Counted from the first letter of the stretch, positions 10,732 to 21,903 are shown. The stretch: DNA of 64,000 nt from Halichondria panicea (GCF_963675165.1 NC_087378.1:7803273-7867272), one strand, 5' to 3'. Program-made: numbers and translations. The notes: generated by a model not told the origin, from the letters alone.

Positions 10732-12615
10732 ATGCGTACGCCTCAGTATAAGAAAGTACGAGCATGCAGGCTGGAAAAATATCGCCCCTGGAGCAAGCGA
10801 AGCATGGAACGAGCTCTCGATGCGGTTATTCACAAAGGGGTTGCTGTCTCCAGAGCTGCCGCTGACTATGGTATACCAAAGACAACTCTATATGACAATG
10901 CCACAGGAAGAGTTTTGCCAGGGAGCAGGAGTGGACCAAAGACATATTTCACGGTCGAAGAAGAGGCTCTGTTAGTGTGTTTCCTCATCAAGTCAGCCGA
11001 AATTGGGTATCCTTTCACCAGATTACAGGTTTTGTCTTTAGTTGAAACAATGTTGATCCGAAAAAACAAAGAAAAGACTGGTGCCTCTTCTGTTACGCAT
11101 GGTTGGTGGGCTAGATTTTGTAAGCGACATCCTGAAGTCTCTTTAAAGATATCCTCTTGTCTGTCAGTGGCTAGAGTCAAGGCATCTTCCGCTGAGACAC
11201 TCTCCGAATATTTTGGTAACGTCACACACTATGCAAAAAACCTACTACATGTCACAATATTGTATAGGTGGTGCTACAAACAAGGCCCTCAGAAATAAGA
11301 CAGGTTCTTCCCGCGGCAGAGTGAAACGTGGACGTGGACGTGGTGGTAGTGGTGTGAACACAAGAGGTACACATTTTCAGCGCTATAATTTTTATTTGCA
11401 TGGATCTGTTAATCGTTGTGGTGTTTCCTTATTTAGCTCGTGTGACAAACCCACCCGACCTAAACACTAGGGATGGTCATGAGGCCTACACAGTTTCCTC
11501 CCCAGGTCAGTTGAAATGTATGTATGTGTGGTTGTGTGCTCACTACATGTATTATCTTTACACCACAGCTGATTCAGCAAGTTCAGCAAGCACGGATGTT
11601 GAAGACGATAAGGGTAATGTCGCACAGTATGCCCCAAAAAATAATACTAAATTTATCCGTAAACAACGATATTGTACAGGTGGTGCTACAAACAAGGCCC
11701 TCAGGAATAAGACAGGTTCTTTCCGCGGCAGAGCGAAACGTAGACGTGGACGTAGTAGTGGTGCGACCACAAGAGGTACACATTTTGAGCACTATTTGCA
11801 TGGATCTGTTAATTATGATAATGAATATTTGTGTTGTAATTATGTGAGTGGATATTTCCTTATTTAGCTCGTGTGACAAACCCACCGGACCTAAACACTA
11901 GGGATGGTCTTAAGGCCTACACAGTTTCCTCCCCAGGTCAGTTGAAACGTCTGCACATGTACATGTATGTGTGATTGTGTTCCGTATGTGCTCACCAGTA
12001 TTATCTTTACCCCACAGCTGATTCAGCAAGCATGGATGTTGAACAGAATAAAGGTAACGTCGCACAGTATGCAAAAAACGTACTGCATGTCACAATATTG
12101 TACAGGTTGTGCTACAAACAAGGCCCTCAGGAATAAGACAGGTTCTTCCCGCGGCAGAGCGAAGCGTGGACGTGGACGTGGTGGTAGTAGTGGTGCGACC
12201 ACAAGAGGTATATATTTTGAGCGCGATTTGCATGGATCTGTTAATTATGGTAATGAATGTAATTATGTGAGTGCGTATTTCCTTATTTAGCTCGTGTGAC
12301 AAACCCACCGGACCTAAACACTAGGGATGGTCATGAGGCCTACACAGTTTCCTCCCCAGGTCAGTTGAAATGTATGTATGTGTGGTTGTGTGCTTGTGTG
12401 CTTACTACATGTATTATCTTTACACCACAGCTGATTCAGCAAGTTCAGCAAGCACGGATGTTGAAGAGGATAAAGGTAATGTCGCACAGTATGCCAAAAA
12501 AGAACAGACATACATATTATACTAATCACGATGTACAGGTGCTACAAACAAGGTCTTCAGGAATAAGACAGGTTCTTCCCGCGGCAGAACAAAACGTGGA
12601 TGTGGAAAATTATAA
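10732..12615 (+). CDS. pogo-type DNA-binding protein with repeated RG-rich exon cassettes
   Basis: Exon 10732-11215 encodes a Psq-type helix-turn-helix (KYRPWSKRSMERALDAV..., AAADYGIPKTTLYD) and a CENP-B/Tc5-type helix-turn-helix (FTVEEEALLVCFL ... GWWARFCKRHPE), as in pogo transposases. The expected DDE catalytic core is missing. Instead a three-exon cassette repeats: a basic RG-rich exon (11268-11366, 11680-11775, 12106-12207), an exon beginning ARVTNPPDLNTRDG (11437-11505, 11868-11936, 12291-12359), and a short acidic Ser-rich exon (11569-11613, 12018-12053, 12431-12475; the copy near 11960 is not obvious). A last RG exon begins at 12539 and reaches TAA at 12613-12615. Every boundary is phase 1, so the reading frame stays open throughout. 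The RG-rich tail suggests nucleic-acid binding; its actual role is unknown. Confidence 0.6.
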
Positions 12616-12649
12616 AGTGTTGATGATTATTTTTATGTGTTGATTATTA

Positions 12650-13415
12650 CAGAGATACAAAAGAAAGGGGATTGGAAACGAAATTTTTACGAAATTTTTG
12701 CGTGAAGCATTCCGCGTTATAGGGCGTGGCTAAAACTACAAAGGATTATATTTATAGTCAGCATGCTCATTACCAGTCTTGACTGCTCTACAATGTGCTG
12801 TACATAGAAACAGTGAAATTGATCATTTTTAATGTTGATTTTTCTAAAAAGTAAAGAGAATTTAGCTCTAAAAAGTCGACTAAGCCATGCAGCCACTATT
12901 ACTAGACAAATAAATGCTATGCAAGAAGAAATAGCCTTTACTATGAAGTCGTAGGAGGGACAGGCCCGTGGCGTGTCTAAAAGTATACTAAAGCAGTTTG
13001 AAGGACTATACTGCAAACGTTTATGAACAGTACAGCTTATTTATAGCATGAAGCCATTCTATGTAGCACTTAGATACATAATAACCAAGTCAAGCAATGT
13101 CCTTTGCTGTTTTGACTTCACAGGAGGGACAGAGAAAAGTTGACATAGAGTAATTCAAGCTAAACTCAAAAAAATTGGAAACCGAGTAAAGACAACGGAC
13201 TTAGAGCTTGTCAGTGGTATAAGCTTACTTCTCTCAAGTATCTCCCAGGCCCTGAGTGATCTCTAGTGGATAGGAGAGCTAGAAACCAGGGATATAAAAT
13301 TTTTCCATGTAATTATTTGCGAGCGCAATAATTACACGGAGTGCTTCACCGGATGTCAGTCCTTTTACATAGGGCGTGGGCGGTCGTTTCCAATCCCCTT
13401 TCTTTTGTATCTCTG
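12650..13415. mobile_element. Nested hAT-like MITE inside the pogo element
   Basis: The terminal inverted repeats start CAGAGATACAAAAGAAAGG at 12650 and end with the reverse complement at 13415, with arms of about 31 bp. ATTATTA flanks both sides; the exact duplication is 7-8 bp because the end base is ambiguous. No open frame of note. CAG-type ends and a duplication near 8 bp resemble hAT elements, but AT-rich flanks make this tentative. Confidence 0.6.
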
Positions 13416-13570
13416 ATTATTATTAATTTTTGGCTGTAAAAGTGTTACTATTACCCTAGTCACGCGCATGCGCAAGTAAATCTATAATTATGCTGACTCA
13501 GCCTTAAAAGGGTTTTTTTTGCCCTTGCCATGCACGGTTTTATACAGTTCTGATCGAGTTTTGATCGTTT

Positions 13571-13870
13571 GTATGAGGCCTGGAAGGTACCAGAAGTCTC
13601 TCTGTCGTTCTAGAAGTCGTAGCATATCTTTGAAACTATCGCAACAGTCTAGTCGGCAATAGGTTGCAAATGTCGCTTATTGAATGTTCAAACCACCGAC
13701 TTTGAGCTGCTGCTGTGCAAGAGTAAAGTAACCGGATTACTTCTAATTGTGGTAGGCACCAGATCTGATCATTGTCTATTAGTGCATGCAAAAAACTAGA
13801 AGATAGCTCTTACTGTCTCTTCAAACGGGCACACGAAAACTGGTGTCGTTCGGAAATTGGTTGCTTACTC
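13571..13870 (-). repeat. Right terminal inverted repeat of pogo-like element
   Basis: Reverse-complement partner of 10130-10402. It ends GGTTGCTTACTC at the TA target duplication. Confidence 0.8.
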
Positions 13871-15823
13871 TATTATGTGAACAGTGCGGAATGGTCTCAT
13901 ATGAATAGTGATGTTCTATGTCAACTTATTGAAAAATTTGGGGACGAAAAGTTGAAAAAGCTGAGAAAGGAATTTGAAGATAAGAAGGCAGGATATTTAG
14001 CAACCACTAAAATCAGTGACTACATTACAAAGAATGAGGTTTTAAATCAAAGTAACTGCACTAGAGGTCGCTGAAGGAGCAGTAAAGGCTATCGAGACCA
14101 TCTAGCAATGAAGTTGAAACTTGAGGTGAACATAAGTACGCTGGCTTTGAAATACATTACTGACCTGTGGAAGAAATTGGCTTACCTAAACCTACCTAAC
14201 ATTTATTTGATTTTAGACAGTATTGTTAGCGGTAGTCTTTGGGTTACATGGTCTATCACTCTTCCACGTATTGCTTCTGAATTTCAAGACAAAGTGAAGC
14301 ATCCAGAAGCTTTGAAATTCTTCAAAGACAACCTCATTGTTCAAATACTTAATGGTCAGTGTCTGTATTCTGCAAATGGAGAAGAATTAACTGACTCCAT
14401 GAAAAGCTCTGCCTCTGTGTTTTCACCATCCGGATCTATTGGGGAACATACTGAACCATTTAAAAAGAAGGTATGGTCAAATAAGCGAAGTGCAATTATG
14501 TATTTATAATAACTGTTCTCAGGCAATCTCGGAGAAGTTGCTGGCAGAATGTCGCAGTAAGACAGCTGACATTGAAGTGGTGAGAGGCTACCTGGAGCAA
14601 GAAAACTGTGATGTCAATATCAGAGATGATGATTATTGGGTATGTAATATGGTGTATGGCTATACGGTAGTGTGTTTGTGTGTGTGTGTGCTATAATAGC
14701 TAGTAGTAGCTTTATGTTATGTAGCTTTGACACCTCCACCGATGCATCAGCACCTGCGGTGCTTTCATTTGTATAATGAATGGCTCTTGTATTGTAGCTC
14801 CAGAGGAGTCCATTGATGTGGGCTCTTGAGAACAAACACTTTGATATTGCTAAACTGCTCCTGCAATACAAGCCTCAAGTTCGTATTCAGGACACGGTAA
14901 TCCTCTTACTAATGGCAGGGTACAATGTAACATTGTGTGTGTACAGAGAGGGTGGTCTCCGTTGGTGCTGGCCAGTAGAGCAGGAGACCTGGAGATAGTG
15001 CAGGGAATAGTGGCACTGGGAGCAGAGATTGACCTGCCCACAAATGTGAGTGAGACAATACCTGCATTGTGTATTATGGTAGTAACTGTCTAACAGAGAA
15101 AATGGACTCCTCTGATGTGGGCTGCTCACGAGGGTCATGCAGAGGTGGCTAGATTTCTACTGGAGAAGGGAGCATTTGTGGATTTCCTTAATGAGGTATG
15201 AACAACTCTTTTATTATACCTCGGTGCGCACGCGCAAGTGAGGTATATGGTAGTGTGTTTGTATGTGTGCATCTTGTTGTGTGAAGGCTATCCTTGCTGT
15301 AAGCGCCATGGAATCCAGGTGTCTGAGTAGACCCATGTGTCACAAACAAACAAATGGACTACTACATGTGTGTGTGTGTGTGCGTGTGCGTGTGTGTAGA
15401 CTGCTACAGCTGCTCAATGATCAATGAAGTGTAAAGAGTTATATAGGCTTCTATAGCCATGTTTTCTTTGATTTTAATTCGTAATAATGCTTCGTTCTCC
15501 AGTTATGCCTAGTTTTGCTTACTTGGAATGCCATTGCAGTTTTTTCAGAAGAGTGCGTAGTAAAACTTGTTTTTGGAGTGTTGCTACTCTACTTAGTAGT
15601 TAGCTCTGCACTAGAACGCTAGCAGTGAGAAGAGAACTGCAAGGCTCTACTGTACTGATGCAGCAGGCATTAATTTTGACTTTGTACTTTGTCATCCTTT
15701 CTAACAATCATGATTGATCATTTCCCACTCTTGTTTCCCTGTGATTAGCCTGATACAAACATCCACCGAGGCATCAGCACCTGTGGCGCTTTTATTTTTC
15801 TATAGATACATTCATACTGATAG

Positions 15824-16340
15824 TACCGTATAGCGCGGAATTTTCGCTGATTTCATGGTTAGCAATCCTACACGAAAATTAAGTCCACGAAAATTGTTCA
15901 TTAATTAGAAATATCTGCTATAACGTGCAAAATATTAAAGGCGTGGCTTCCGGTAAGCAGTCATTCCACGAACATTGTTCAACAAAAAGGCTATTCCACG
16001 AAATATATGTGCCTCGAAAATTTCGCGCTATATGGTATACAACGAAGTGTAACAGATGTAGATCTATGTAGAACAATGTTAAAGTTCAGTTTAGCGGAAA
16101 TTGGCCTTTGTGGCAGCTACATAGGTCCCCAATATGACTACCGTATAGTTAGGGGCAAAATATTCGTGGAGGCCAAGTAATATTTAGCCATTTTGTGAAT
16201 ACTTATTATTTTTGTGGTTGCTGCTTGCACTGCAGGAAAGGTAGGAAAGTCGCTTCATTCGTGGGTAAAATATTCGAGATTCAACCACAAAAACCTCAAA
16301 TATTTTAATTGCCCCCCCCCCGAAAATTACCCGCTATATT
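15824..16340. repeat. Two adjacent MITE-like elements in the long ankyrin intron
   Basis: Element one (about 15824-16036) starts TACCGTATAGCGCGGAATTTT and ends with inverted TTTCGCGCTATATGGTA. Element two (about 16139-16340) starts TACCGTATAG and ends ACCCGCTATAT. Related pairs sit at the same intron position at 29731-30202 and 37241-37760, so they predate duplication of the block. The remainder of intron 15196-16386 has a short GT-rich tract and no coding signal. Confidence 0.6.
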
Positions 16341-16727
16341 AAACACCGCTACCCCACCCCTAGCTATTTTATCGTCTACCACACAGTATGGGTGGACTCC
16401 AGTCATGCAAGCCAGTCGTGATGGTCATGTGGATGTGGTGAATATCTTACTAAAGTATGGTGCAAAGGCTAATCATAAAAGCAATGTAAGGAGACTTTAA
16501 TAATTCAGAATGACTTGTGTATCATCTCAGACTGGTATGAATTGCAGGATGGGACGGCTGCTCTATCTTTGGCTGCCAAATACAACCACCCCGATGTAGT
16601 GAAGGTTCTTGAACAAGGTAATCATGCATCGCAATATTATCATAAGGAGATTTCCAATTTGTTTTCTAATGCAGACAAATATCGTAATTTAATTGATGAT
16701 GTACTAAATGCAAATTTGGGGGAACGA

Positions 16728-16937
16728 TGGTATTATGGGTCACTAAAACAAAGAGGTGTAGATGGTATTATGGGTCACTAAAACAAAGAGGTGTAGATGG
16801 TATTATGGGTCACTAAAACAAAGAGGTGTAGATGGTATTATGGGTCACTAAAACAAAGAGGTGTAGATGGTATTATGGGTCACTAAAACAAAGAGGTGTA
16901 GATGGTATTATGGGTCACTAAAACAAAGAAGTGTAGA
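16728..16937 (+). repeat. 35-bp minisatellite, 6 copies
   Basis: The unit is about TGGTATTATGGGTCACTAAAA plus 14 more bases (CAAAGAGGTGTAGA). It lies in the remnant of the ROCO GTPase exon and brings an in-frame TAA. The same array at 30592-31297 has about 20 copies. Units are contiguous with no spacers. Confidence 0.9.
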
Positions 16938-17875
16938 GGCTTGTACTACAAGCATGAACTACCGTAGAAAGTATATAAATTATTAATTAATCAAGCCAAA
17001 TTAACCACTAATTGACCACAACCATGCGTTCTCAACAGTATTTTTAGATTGGAAATAAATAATTAATTTTATTGTCTCCCCTTAATTAATGTACCAAGTA
17101 TGCAGTCTCCCCTTAATTAATGACCTTATGAAGCACCTTCAGATTGCCATGGCCCAACAACTGAAAATAAGCTCAGTCCAACTGTGGAGAAAGTTGTAGC
17201 AAAACCTGATGGTCATAATGCTGTAAGTTACCATATTCTGTGAATAATAATGTCCTTCCCTGTGTTGCTGTTGCATGCCATTATAGTTGGTCTCTGAGTC
17301 TCATCCATTAATTACCTTTTCACTCTCAGATGAATCAATGGATATTTTCAAATTATGGAAAAGCTCAGGATCTACTGTGGCCTGCTAGGAGCGAATGGTA
17401 CAACTTGGGAATTGCTCTGGAAGTAGACTTGGACAAACTGGAAGGCATCAGGATCACCAACCAAAATAACTGCAATGTCTGCTTCAATGCTATGCTTAAG
17501 AGCTGCTCAGAGACAAACCGCAGTCTCACTTGGTCTGGTGTGTGTGAAGCCCTTAAGAAACCATCAGTGGCTCGTAATGATGTGGCAGAAAGTATTGAAG
17601 CATTTGTACAAAACGGATAATACCAAGCCTTCTTAGCGATAAACTGAAAGAAAGTTTATGGAGGAACCTTTATGGTAGAGACAGCTGTTTAAAATACGGC
17701 TCAACACAAGAACTTTATGCTAGGATTTTTACGTTAGTACATGTAGCTGACATGATTATAATTTATAGCTATAATAATTTTGTGTATGGCATGCAATGAA
17801 TCTCATTAAATATTAAATGAGGAAGTGGTTTAATTCTGAGCTAATTACCAGCTAGTTCTGTGGGGGCAGAGTCAA

Positions 17876-18260
17876 ATGTCTCCTCTCAATGTCTCTCTGT
17901 AGTTGGGCGGAGCCCGACCGTCCCTGACGGGAGGGACGGTCGGGCTCCGCCCAACTAGTCTCTCTGCTGATTCTGGCATTCTGTTTGCTGCTTCAGTGTG
18001 GAGATGTCAAGCCCAATCCAGGACCAACAAGTAAGATATAAGTTGTGCATACAGTATGAGACTCTGTTTCCATTGATAGATCCTGGGTATAAAGTAATGC
18101 TTTTTTGTGGAGAAGAGATCTAGATTGTGGAAGGTCTCTCCAGAAATCTGAAAGCTATAGCTCTACCATTGCTTGCTAAAGACTGGATGTATATGAGGAG
18201 ACAATCGAGCTAAGATAAAAGCGTGAAGACTCCATCTAAAAGTGTTGAAACTAGTGCAGC
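17876..18260 (+). pseudogene. Broken 2A-CARD gene start
   Basis: Homologous to the first two exons of the genes at 42025 and 56912. The ATG at 17876 opens MSPLNVSL, then reads TAG because a 58-bp palindrome (17900-17957) is inserted. The rest of the 2A motif (CGDVKPNPGP) is intact up to 18030. The following CARD-like exon (from about 18082) has an extra CTAGAT-type 6-bp insertion giving an in-frame stop, plus internal deletions. No Dom or ankyrin exons follow. It is clearly non-functional as the parent protein. Confidence 0.8.
17900..17957. mobile_element. 58-bp perfect palindromic insertion
   Basis: Two 25-nt arms (beginning TAGTTGGGCGGAGCC, ending GGCTCCGCCCAACTA) pair perfectly around an 8-nt loop. 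GTCTCTCTG flanks both sides (17891-17899 and 17958-17966), while the intact copies at 32307, 42025 and 56912 have it once. A 9-bp target duplication is typical of Mutator-like elements; the class assignment is inference. Confidence 0.85.
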
Positions 18261-18377
18261 ATTGCAATCTCCAAAAATCGTGTTAAGGCAACTATTCCTG
18301 GGGCTCTGAGGGCACTTATTATAGTATTTATGTATAGTCTACCACATTGAGTTGATCTTCTGCTTTTACTTGCTCAG

Positions 18378-19226
18378 CTATATCGAGAAAATGTCGTGTC
18401 CTGGATGTTGTCTACAATGCCAGCAACAATGAGCCAAGACTCTAGTCAAGAACTGTATAGTGTTGATCGACTGCACTCGCTTCAAACAATGGTAAGCTCC
18501 TTTATACGAGAATCTATTGAACTGAGCAAACCAACTATATTATTTGCTTTTTGAACTCTTGGTTCAGTGATTGTTCATATACCCTGACTTCTGTTGCGTA
18601 GATTCGAGGCACATTATGGAATTCCTCTAGGCCGCAAGAAGTCAAAGAAGACAGAGGTAAGAAAATTTCCGTACACTAGTCATTAATTTAAAATGTCTGA
18701 TTGATATTATACCATTATTTTATGTGTTACAGTAAAAATTGTTTTGTAGGAATCGACTGAAGATGATGTTCTATCTGTTAAGAAGTCCAACCACGTTCAG
18801 AAGAGCTTGCTGCCAGGAAATCCACCTCCAAGATTGACCCACACGTAGAGGAGCAGTTCCTCACTGGAAGACTTCTAGGTGAGTAGTGTACGTTGCCTCC
18901 CTTGAGTGTAAACACTGTCTTTAGTATGTATCTGTGTTGTCAATTAATTTTTACCACAATTTGGAAAAGGGGATGAGCTTTTGTTGAATGGTTCTTTAAA
19001 ACTGTTGTCCTTTTCTAGCTGTGACAACATGTTACGTACGTTAGAAATACAGTTTAGTATAGTGTAGTAGTATCCAACCAACTATCTAGATTATGTATGT
19101 GTCCACTGTCTGCAGCGTGCGGTGTCATCTCGACCTGGGCAGAGTGGCCAGTGTGATGGGTACATTCTATAGGGCAAGGAGCTCGAGTTCTATCAGAGAA
19201 AACTCAAGTCCAAGAAGGGAAAATAA
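18378..19226 (+). pseudogene. RPS8: Ribosomal protein S8 (eS8) pseudogene, intron-containing
   Basis: Exon-like pieces 18378-18491 (CRVLDVVYNASNNEP, then frameshifted KNCIVLIDCTRFKQ), 18602-18656 (FEAHYGIPLGRKKSKKTE), 18750-18878 and 19116-19226 match the C-terminal two thirds of eukaryotic RPS8. Splice sites remain, so this is a duplicated genomic copy and not a retrocopy. Stops and frameshifts are present: TAG after NNEPRL, a missing A near 18808, an extra G near 19122. The N-terminal exons are absent. The sister copy is at 32775-33630. A functional RPS8 must lie elsewhere. Confidence 0.8.
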
Positions 19227-19419
19227 ACTCTATCATGAAACTGTTTTCATTATGTCATCTTGTAACTTTCCTGGTGTGTTTGATGATTAATTTTGTTCTT
19301 GTGTTATACTTGATGGATCTTCACAAGTTTATTCATACATGGGTGGTATTGTCACACCCAGTATTAAATGGCTACTGATTTTGAATTTTGAAGGCCATTA
19401 GCTGAGCTGGAAAGAAAGT

Positions 19420-20135
19420 ATGAGATCCTCAGGAAACAAGTCAGCTGTCACTATTGGTACCCTTGGTGATGATGAACCTCTACCAGAGCTATCAAAGATA
19501 TTTCCCAGGCCAAGCTGGCAGCTACAAGCTTGTGTAGTGTCAGTACTGATCAACCCTCTCATGTATCGAGTGTACCAGATACTAGTAACCATTGGCTACA
19601 TCCTCTGTCCTATTGGAACCAGTGGGTCCTTTTCAACCTCTGCATGTATATGTAAGTTACGAATTGATGCAAAGGTTTTTATTTATAATTCTGTGTTTCA
19701 CACCCAGATGCATCTAACTTTGTGATATGTCCGGTGCCAGTGGTGGATTTGAGCTGGACTGGATTGTTTCCGTGTGATCTGGGGTGGAGGGGAAGTGCCC
19801 TGGTCGTAGCTATTGTATCCGTGGTGTTTCTGGTGTCTTACTTGTTCATCAGAGCTTGCTTGACTCGCTGGAATCCACGAAGGATCATCAAACAGATAGT
19901 AAATTGCACAGTCAAAGGTCAGTTGATTGTTACGTGTTTAGCGAGGCAGCTCTTGTTGCGTTAATGATTTGTATCGTTCCTGTTATAGAAAACGAGCGTA
20001 AAAGAGAAAGAGACAAGTTTGATGTCTCTCTTGTAACATTTTTTTTGACTCCTGTTCTGAGTTTTTCTCTGGTGGTGTTTTCACATCATTTGCTGCTTCA
20101 GTGCGGAGATGTGGAGTCTAATCCAGGACCAGGAA
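19420..20135 (+). CDS. Two-helix membrane leader ending in a 2A motif
   Basis: Exons 19420-19651, 19708-19917 and 19989-20135 join in phase 1. The leader has two hydrophobic segments (QACVVSVLINPLMYRVYQIL region and ALVVAIVSVVFLVSYLF), a basic stretch (ENERKRERDKF), a third hydrophobic run and LLLQCGDVESNPGPG. The 2A consensus D-V/I-E-x-N-P-G-P causes ribosome skipping between G and P in viral and some animal proteins. Skipping here would release a membrane-anchored ~190-residue leader from the downstream sensor. The exon ends in phase 1 and can join 20356 (CARD-like) in frame; the usual next exon (compare 34585) has been lost in this copy. The start ATG is chosen because it is conserved in the paralogue at 33823. 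Confidence 0.65.
20075..20135 (+). other. 2A ribosome-skipping motif (DVESNPGP)
   Basis: Reads SHHLLLQCGDVESNPGPG at the end of exon 19989-20135. The 2A core is complete, and the Leu-rich run upstream is normal for 2A context. Confidence 0.8.
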
Positions 20136-20355
20136 GTGAGTCATAGCTTGTCACTAGTCGAGTAATAAATTATTAGCAATAATACATTGTTTGCAGACAA
20201 CCCAACAAGGTATTCATATTGCACTGTATTTGTCTGTTCAATATAATGTTTGTGTACGTGTTACATGCTTAGCCACTCCTCCCTCTCCCATTGTGTACTA
20301 TAAGGGGTTCCTATGAACTACCATAAATTATCAGTTACATGTCAATGGCATACAG

Positions 20356-21903
20356 ACTCCCCAGAATACAAGACGATGTTGTCCTGCACACCACAGCTCA
20401 ATGACATCATAACTCAGGACCCACAGAAAACCTGTGATGAGATGATTGCAGCTGGTCTCATTCAGTCGGTTCACATTCGAGATTTTATCCGCCACCCCAC
20501 ACACACCGACCGTGCCAAGGCAACCAAGTTGGTAGACGTCATGACAGATCGAGTCAGGGCCTCTTCCTCTGACTTTGACAAATTTATGGAAATCCTGAAA
20601 ACATTGTCCTGGACTGAACGCCTTGTAGGCATCCTCCAGAGCACCTATCAGCAGATTCTGAAGTTGATTGAAGAGGAAAAACTGGTGAATTAGCTGCTTA
20701 TACATGTAGTTAAATGTAATAGCTAATAGTATCCTCTGATGGTGGTCCCCATGCAGGTGGTCCCCATGCAGACTATGGTGGCAGCACTTAGAGCTCCATC
20801 TGTAGGAGAGAATGATGTTGCTATAGACATTGAGGAGCGTTACATATCAATTAGGTCTCCACCTTCAAGTCCGCAGTTGGAAGAGGAAACAAAAGATAAC
20901 AAAGCAGGTACGTCAGACAGACATGTTAAATCATTATTATAGAGATTAATCTCAGCAGTGAAGGTTCTCAAACGAAAAAACAGTTTTGTGATCAAAGATG
21001 AATTTGCTGACCTTTCTATTGAAACAAAAAACATCTTGAAGCAAAGTAATGTCACTATTATCGATTTCAAACTTCGACTAATGATTCTTTGTGGCGATGT
21101 GCCGGACTTGGATGATTTTGATAAGATTTTTGCCTATTACGTGAACAGTGCGGAATGGTCTCATATGAATAGTGATGTTCTGTGTCAACTTATTGAACGA
21201 TTTGGGGACAAAAAGTTGAAAAAACTAAAAAAGGAGTTTGAAGAAAAGAAGGCAGGATATTTAGTGGCGACTAAAATCAGTGACTACATTACAAAGAATA
21301 CGGTTTCAAATCAAAGTAATTGCACTGGAGGTCGCCGAAGGAACAGTAAAGGCTATCGAGACCAGCTAAAAATGAAGCTGAAACTTGAGGTGAACATAAG
21401 TACGCTAACTTTGAAATACATTACTGACCTGTGGAAGAAATTGGCTTACCTAAACCTACCTAACATTTATTTGATTTTGGACAGTATTGTTAGCGGTAGT
21501 CTTTGGGTTACATGGTCTATCACTCTTCCACGTATTGCTTCTGAATTTCAAGACAAAGTGAAGCATCCAGAAGCTTTGAAATTCTTCAAAGACAACCTCA
21601 TTGTTCAAGTAATACTTAATGGTCAGTGTCTGTATTCTGCAAATGGAGAAGAATTAACTGACTCCATGAAAAGCTCTGCCTCTGTGTTTTCACCATCCGG
21701 ATCTATTGGGGAACATACTGAACCATTTAAAAAGAAGGTATGGTCAAATAAGTGAAGTGCAATTATGTATTTATAATAACTGTTCTCAGACAATCTCGGA
21801 GAAGTTGCTGGCAGAATGTCGCAGTGAGACAGCTGACATTGAAGTGGTGAGAGGCTACCTGGAGCAAGAAGACTGTGACGTCAATATCAGAGATGATGAT
21901 TGG
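20356..21903 (+). CDS. CARD-like, half Death, Dom and ankyrin exons of the chimeric locus
   Basis: Exons: 20356-20684 (CARD-like: CDEMIAAGLIQSVHIRDFI, DRAKATKLVDVM), 20772-20907 (C-terminal half of a Death exon, VAALRAPSVGENDVA), 20959-21737 (complete Dom: YYVNSAEWSHMNSDVLCQLI, LWVTWSITLP), 21790-21903 (ankyrin-type, SEKLLAECRSETADIEVV). The CARD-like exon is taken to leave its frame at CTG|gtgaat just before an in-frame TAG; this donor joins the half-Death exon in frame, and the same donor recurs in every CARD-like copy. The exon begins abruptly at SPEYKTM because about 30 bp present in the 27079 copy are deleted. Almost identical sequence lies at 27079-28674. Confidence 0.65.

Larger units (their letters stand above)
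10130..13870. mobile_element. pogo/Tc1-mariner-like DNA transposon
   Basis: The termini are GAGTAAGCAACC and GGTTGCTTACTC, flanked by a TA duplication (10128-10129 and 13871-13872). Terminal inverted repeats of roughly 270-300 bp (10130-10402 and 13571-13870) match with a few indels. The empty site is preserved in the paralogue at about 52706, so insertion followed the gene duplication or only one copy was hit. The element carries a transposase-like gene (10732-12615) and a nested MITE (12650-13415). TA target duplication and a CENP-B-like protein fit the pogo/Tigger group. No DDE catalytic domain is seen, so it is probably immobile on its own. Confidence 0.85.
13871..17620 (+). pseudogene. 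Death-Dom-ankyrin gene, 3' fragment ending in a Death domain
   Basis: Continues the gene broken at 10129. The Dom remainder 13871-14470 carries a further stop (TGA 14072-14074, where the 52148 paralogue has CGA) and a 3-bp loss near 14346. Ankyrin exons: 14523-14639, 14798-14896, 14947-15045, 15097-15195, 16387-16485, 16548-16617. A linker exon (17143-17222) and a Death exon (17330-17620, TAA) follow. In the relative at 38601 a ROCO GTPase exon sits between the ankyrin and linker exons; here only its first codons (from 16679) survive, then a 35-bp minisatellite. Skipping that remnant keeps phase 1, so an ankyrin-linker-Death product is still possible. The lesions in Dom argue that the original full-length protein is lost. 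Confidence 0.7.

Noticed and set aside
18082-18260. Reading the CARD-like exon after the broken 2A exon as a functional gene.
   Set aside because: In-frame stop from a 6-bp insertion plus deletions shared with the copy at 32447; the intact relatives at 42175 and 57054 lack these.
20075-20135. 2A motifs as evidence of an integrated virus.
   Set aside because: No viral polymerase, capsid or other viral protein is nearby, the motifs sit in spliced exons with conserved phases, and cellular 2A sequences are known in invertebrate genes.
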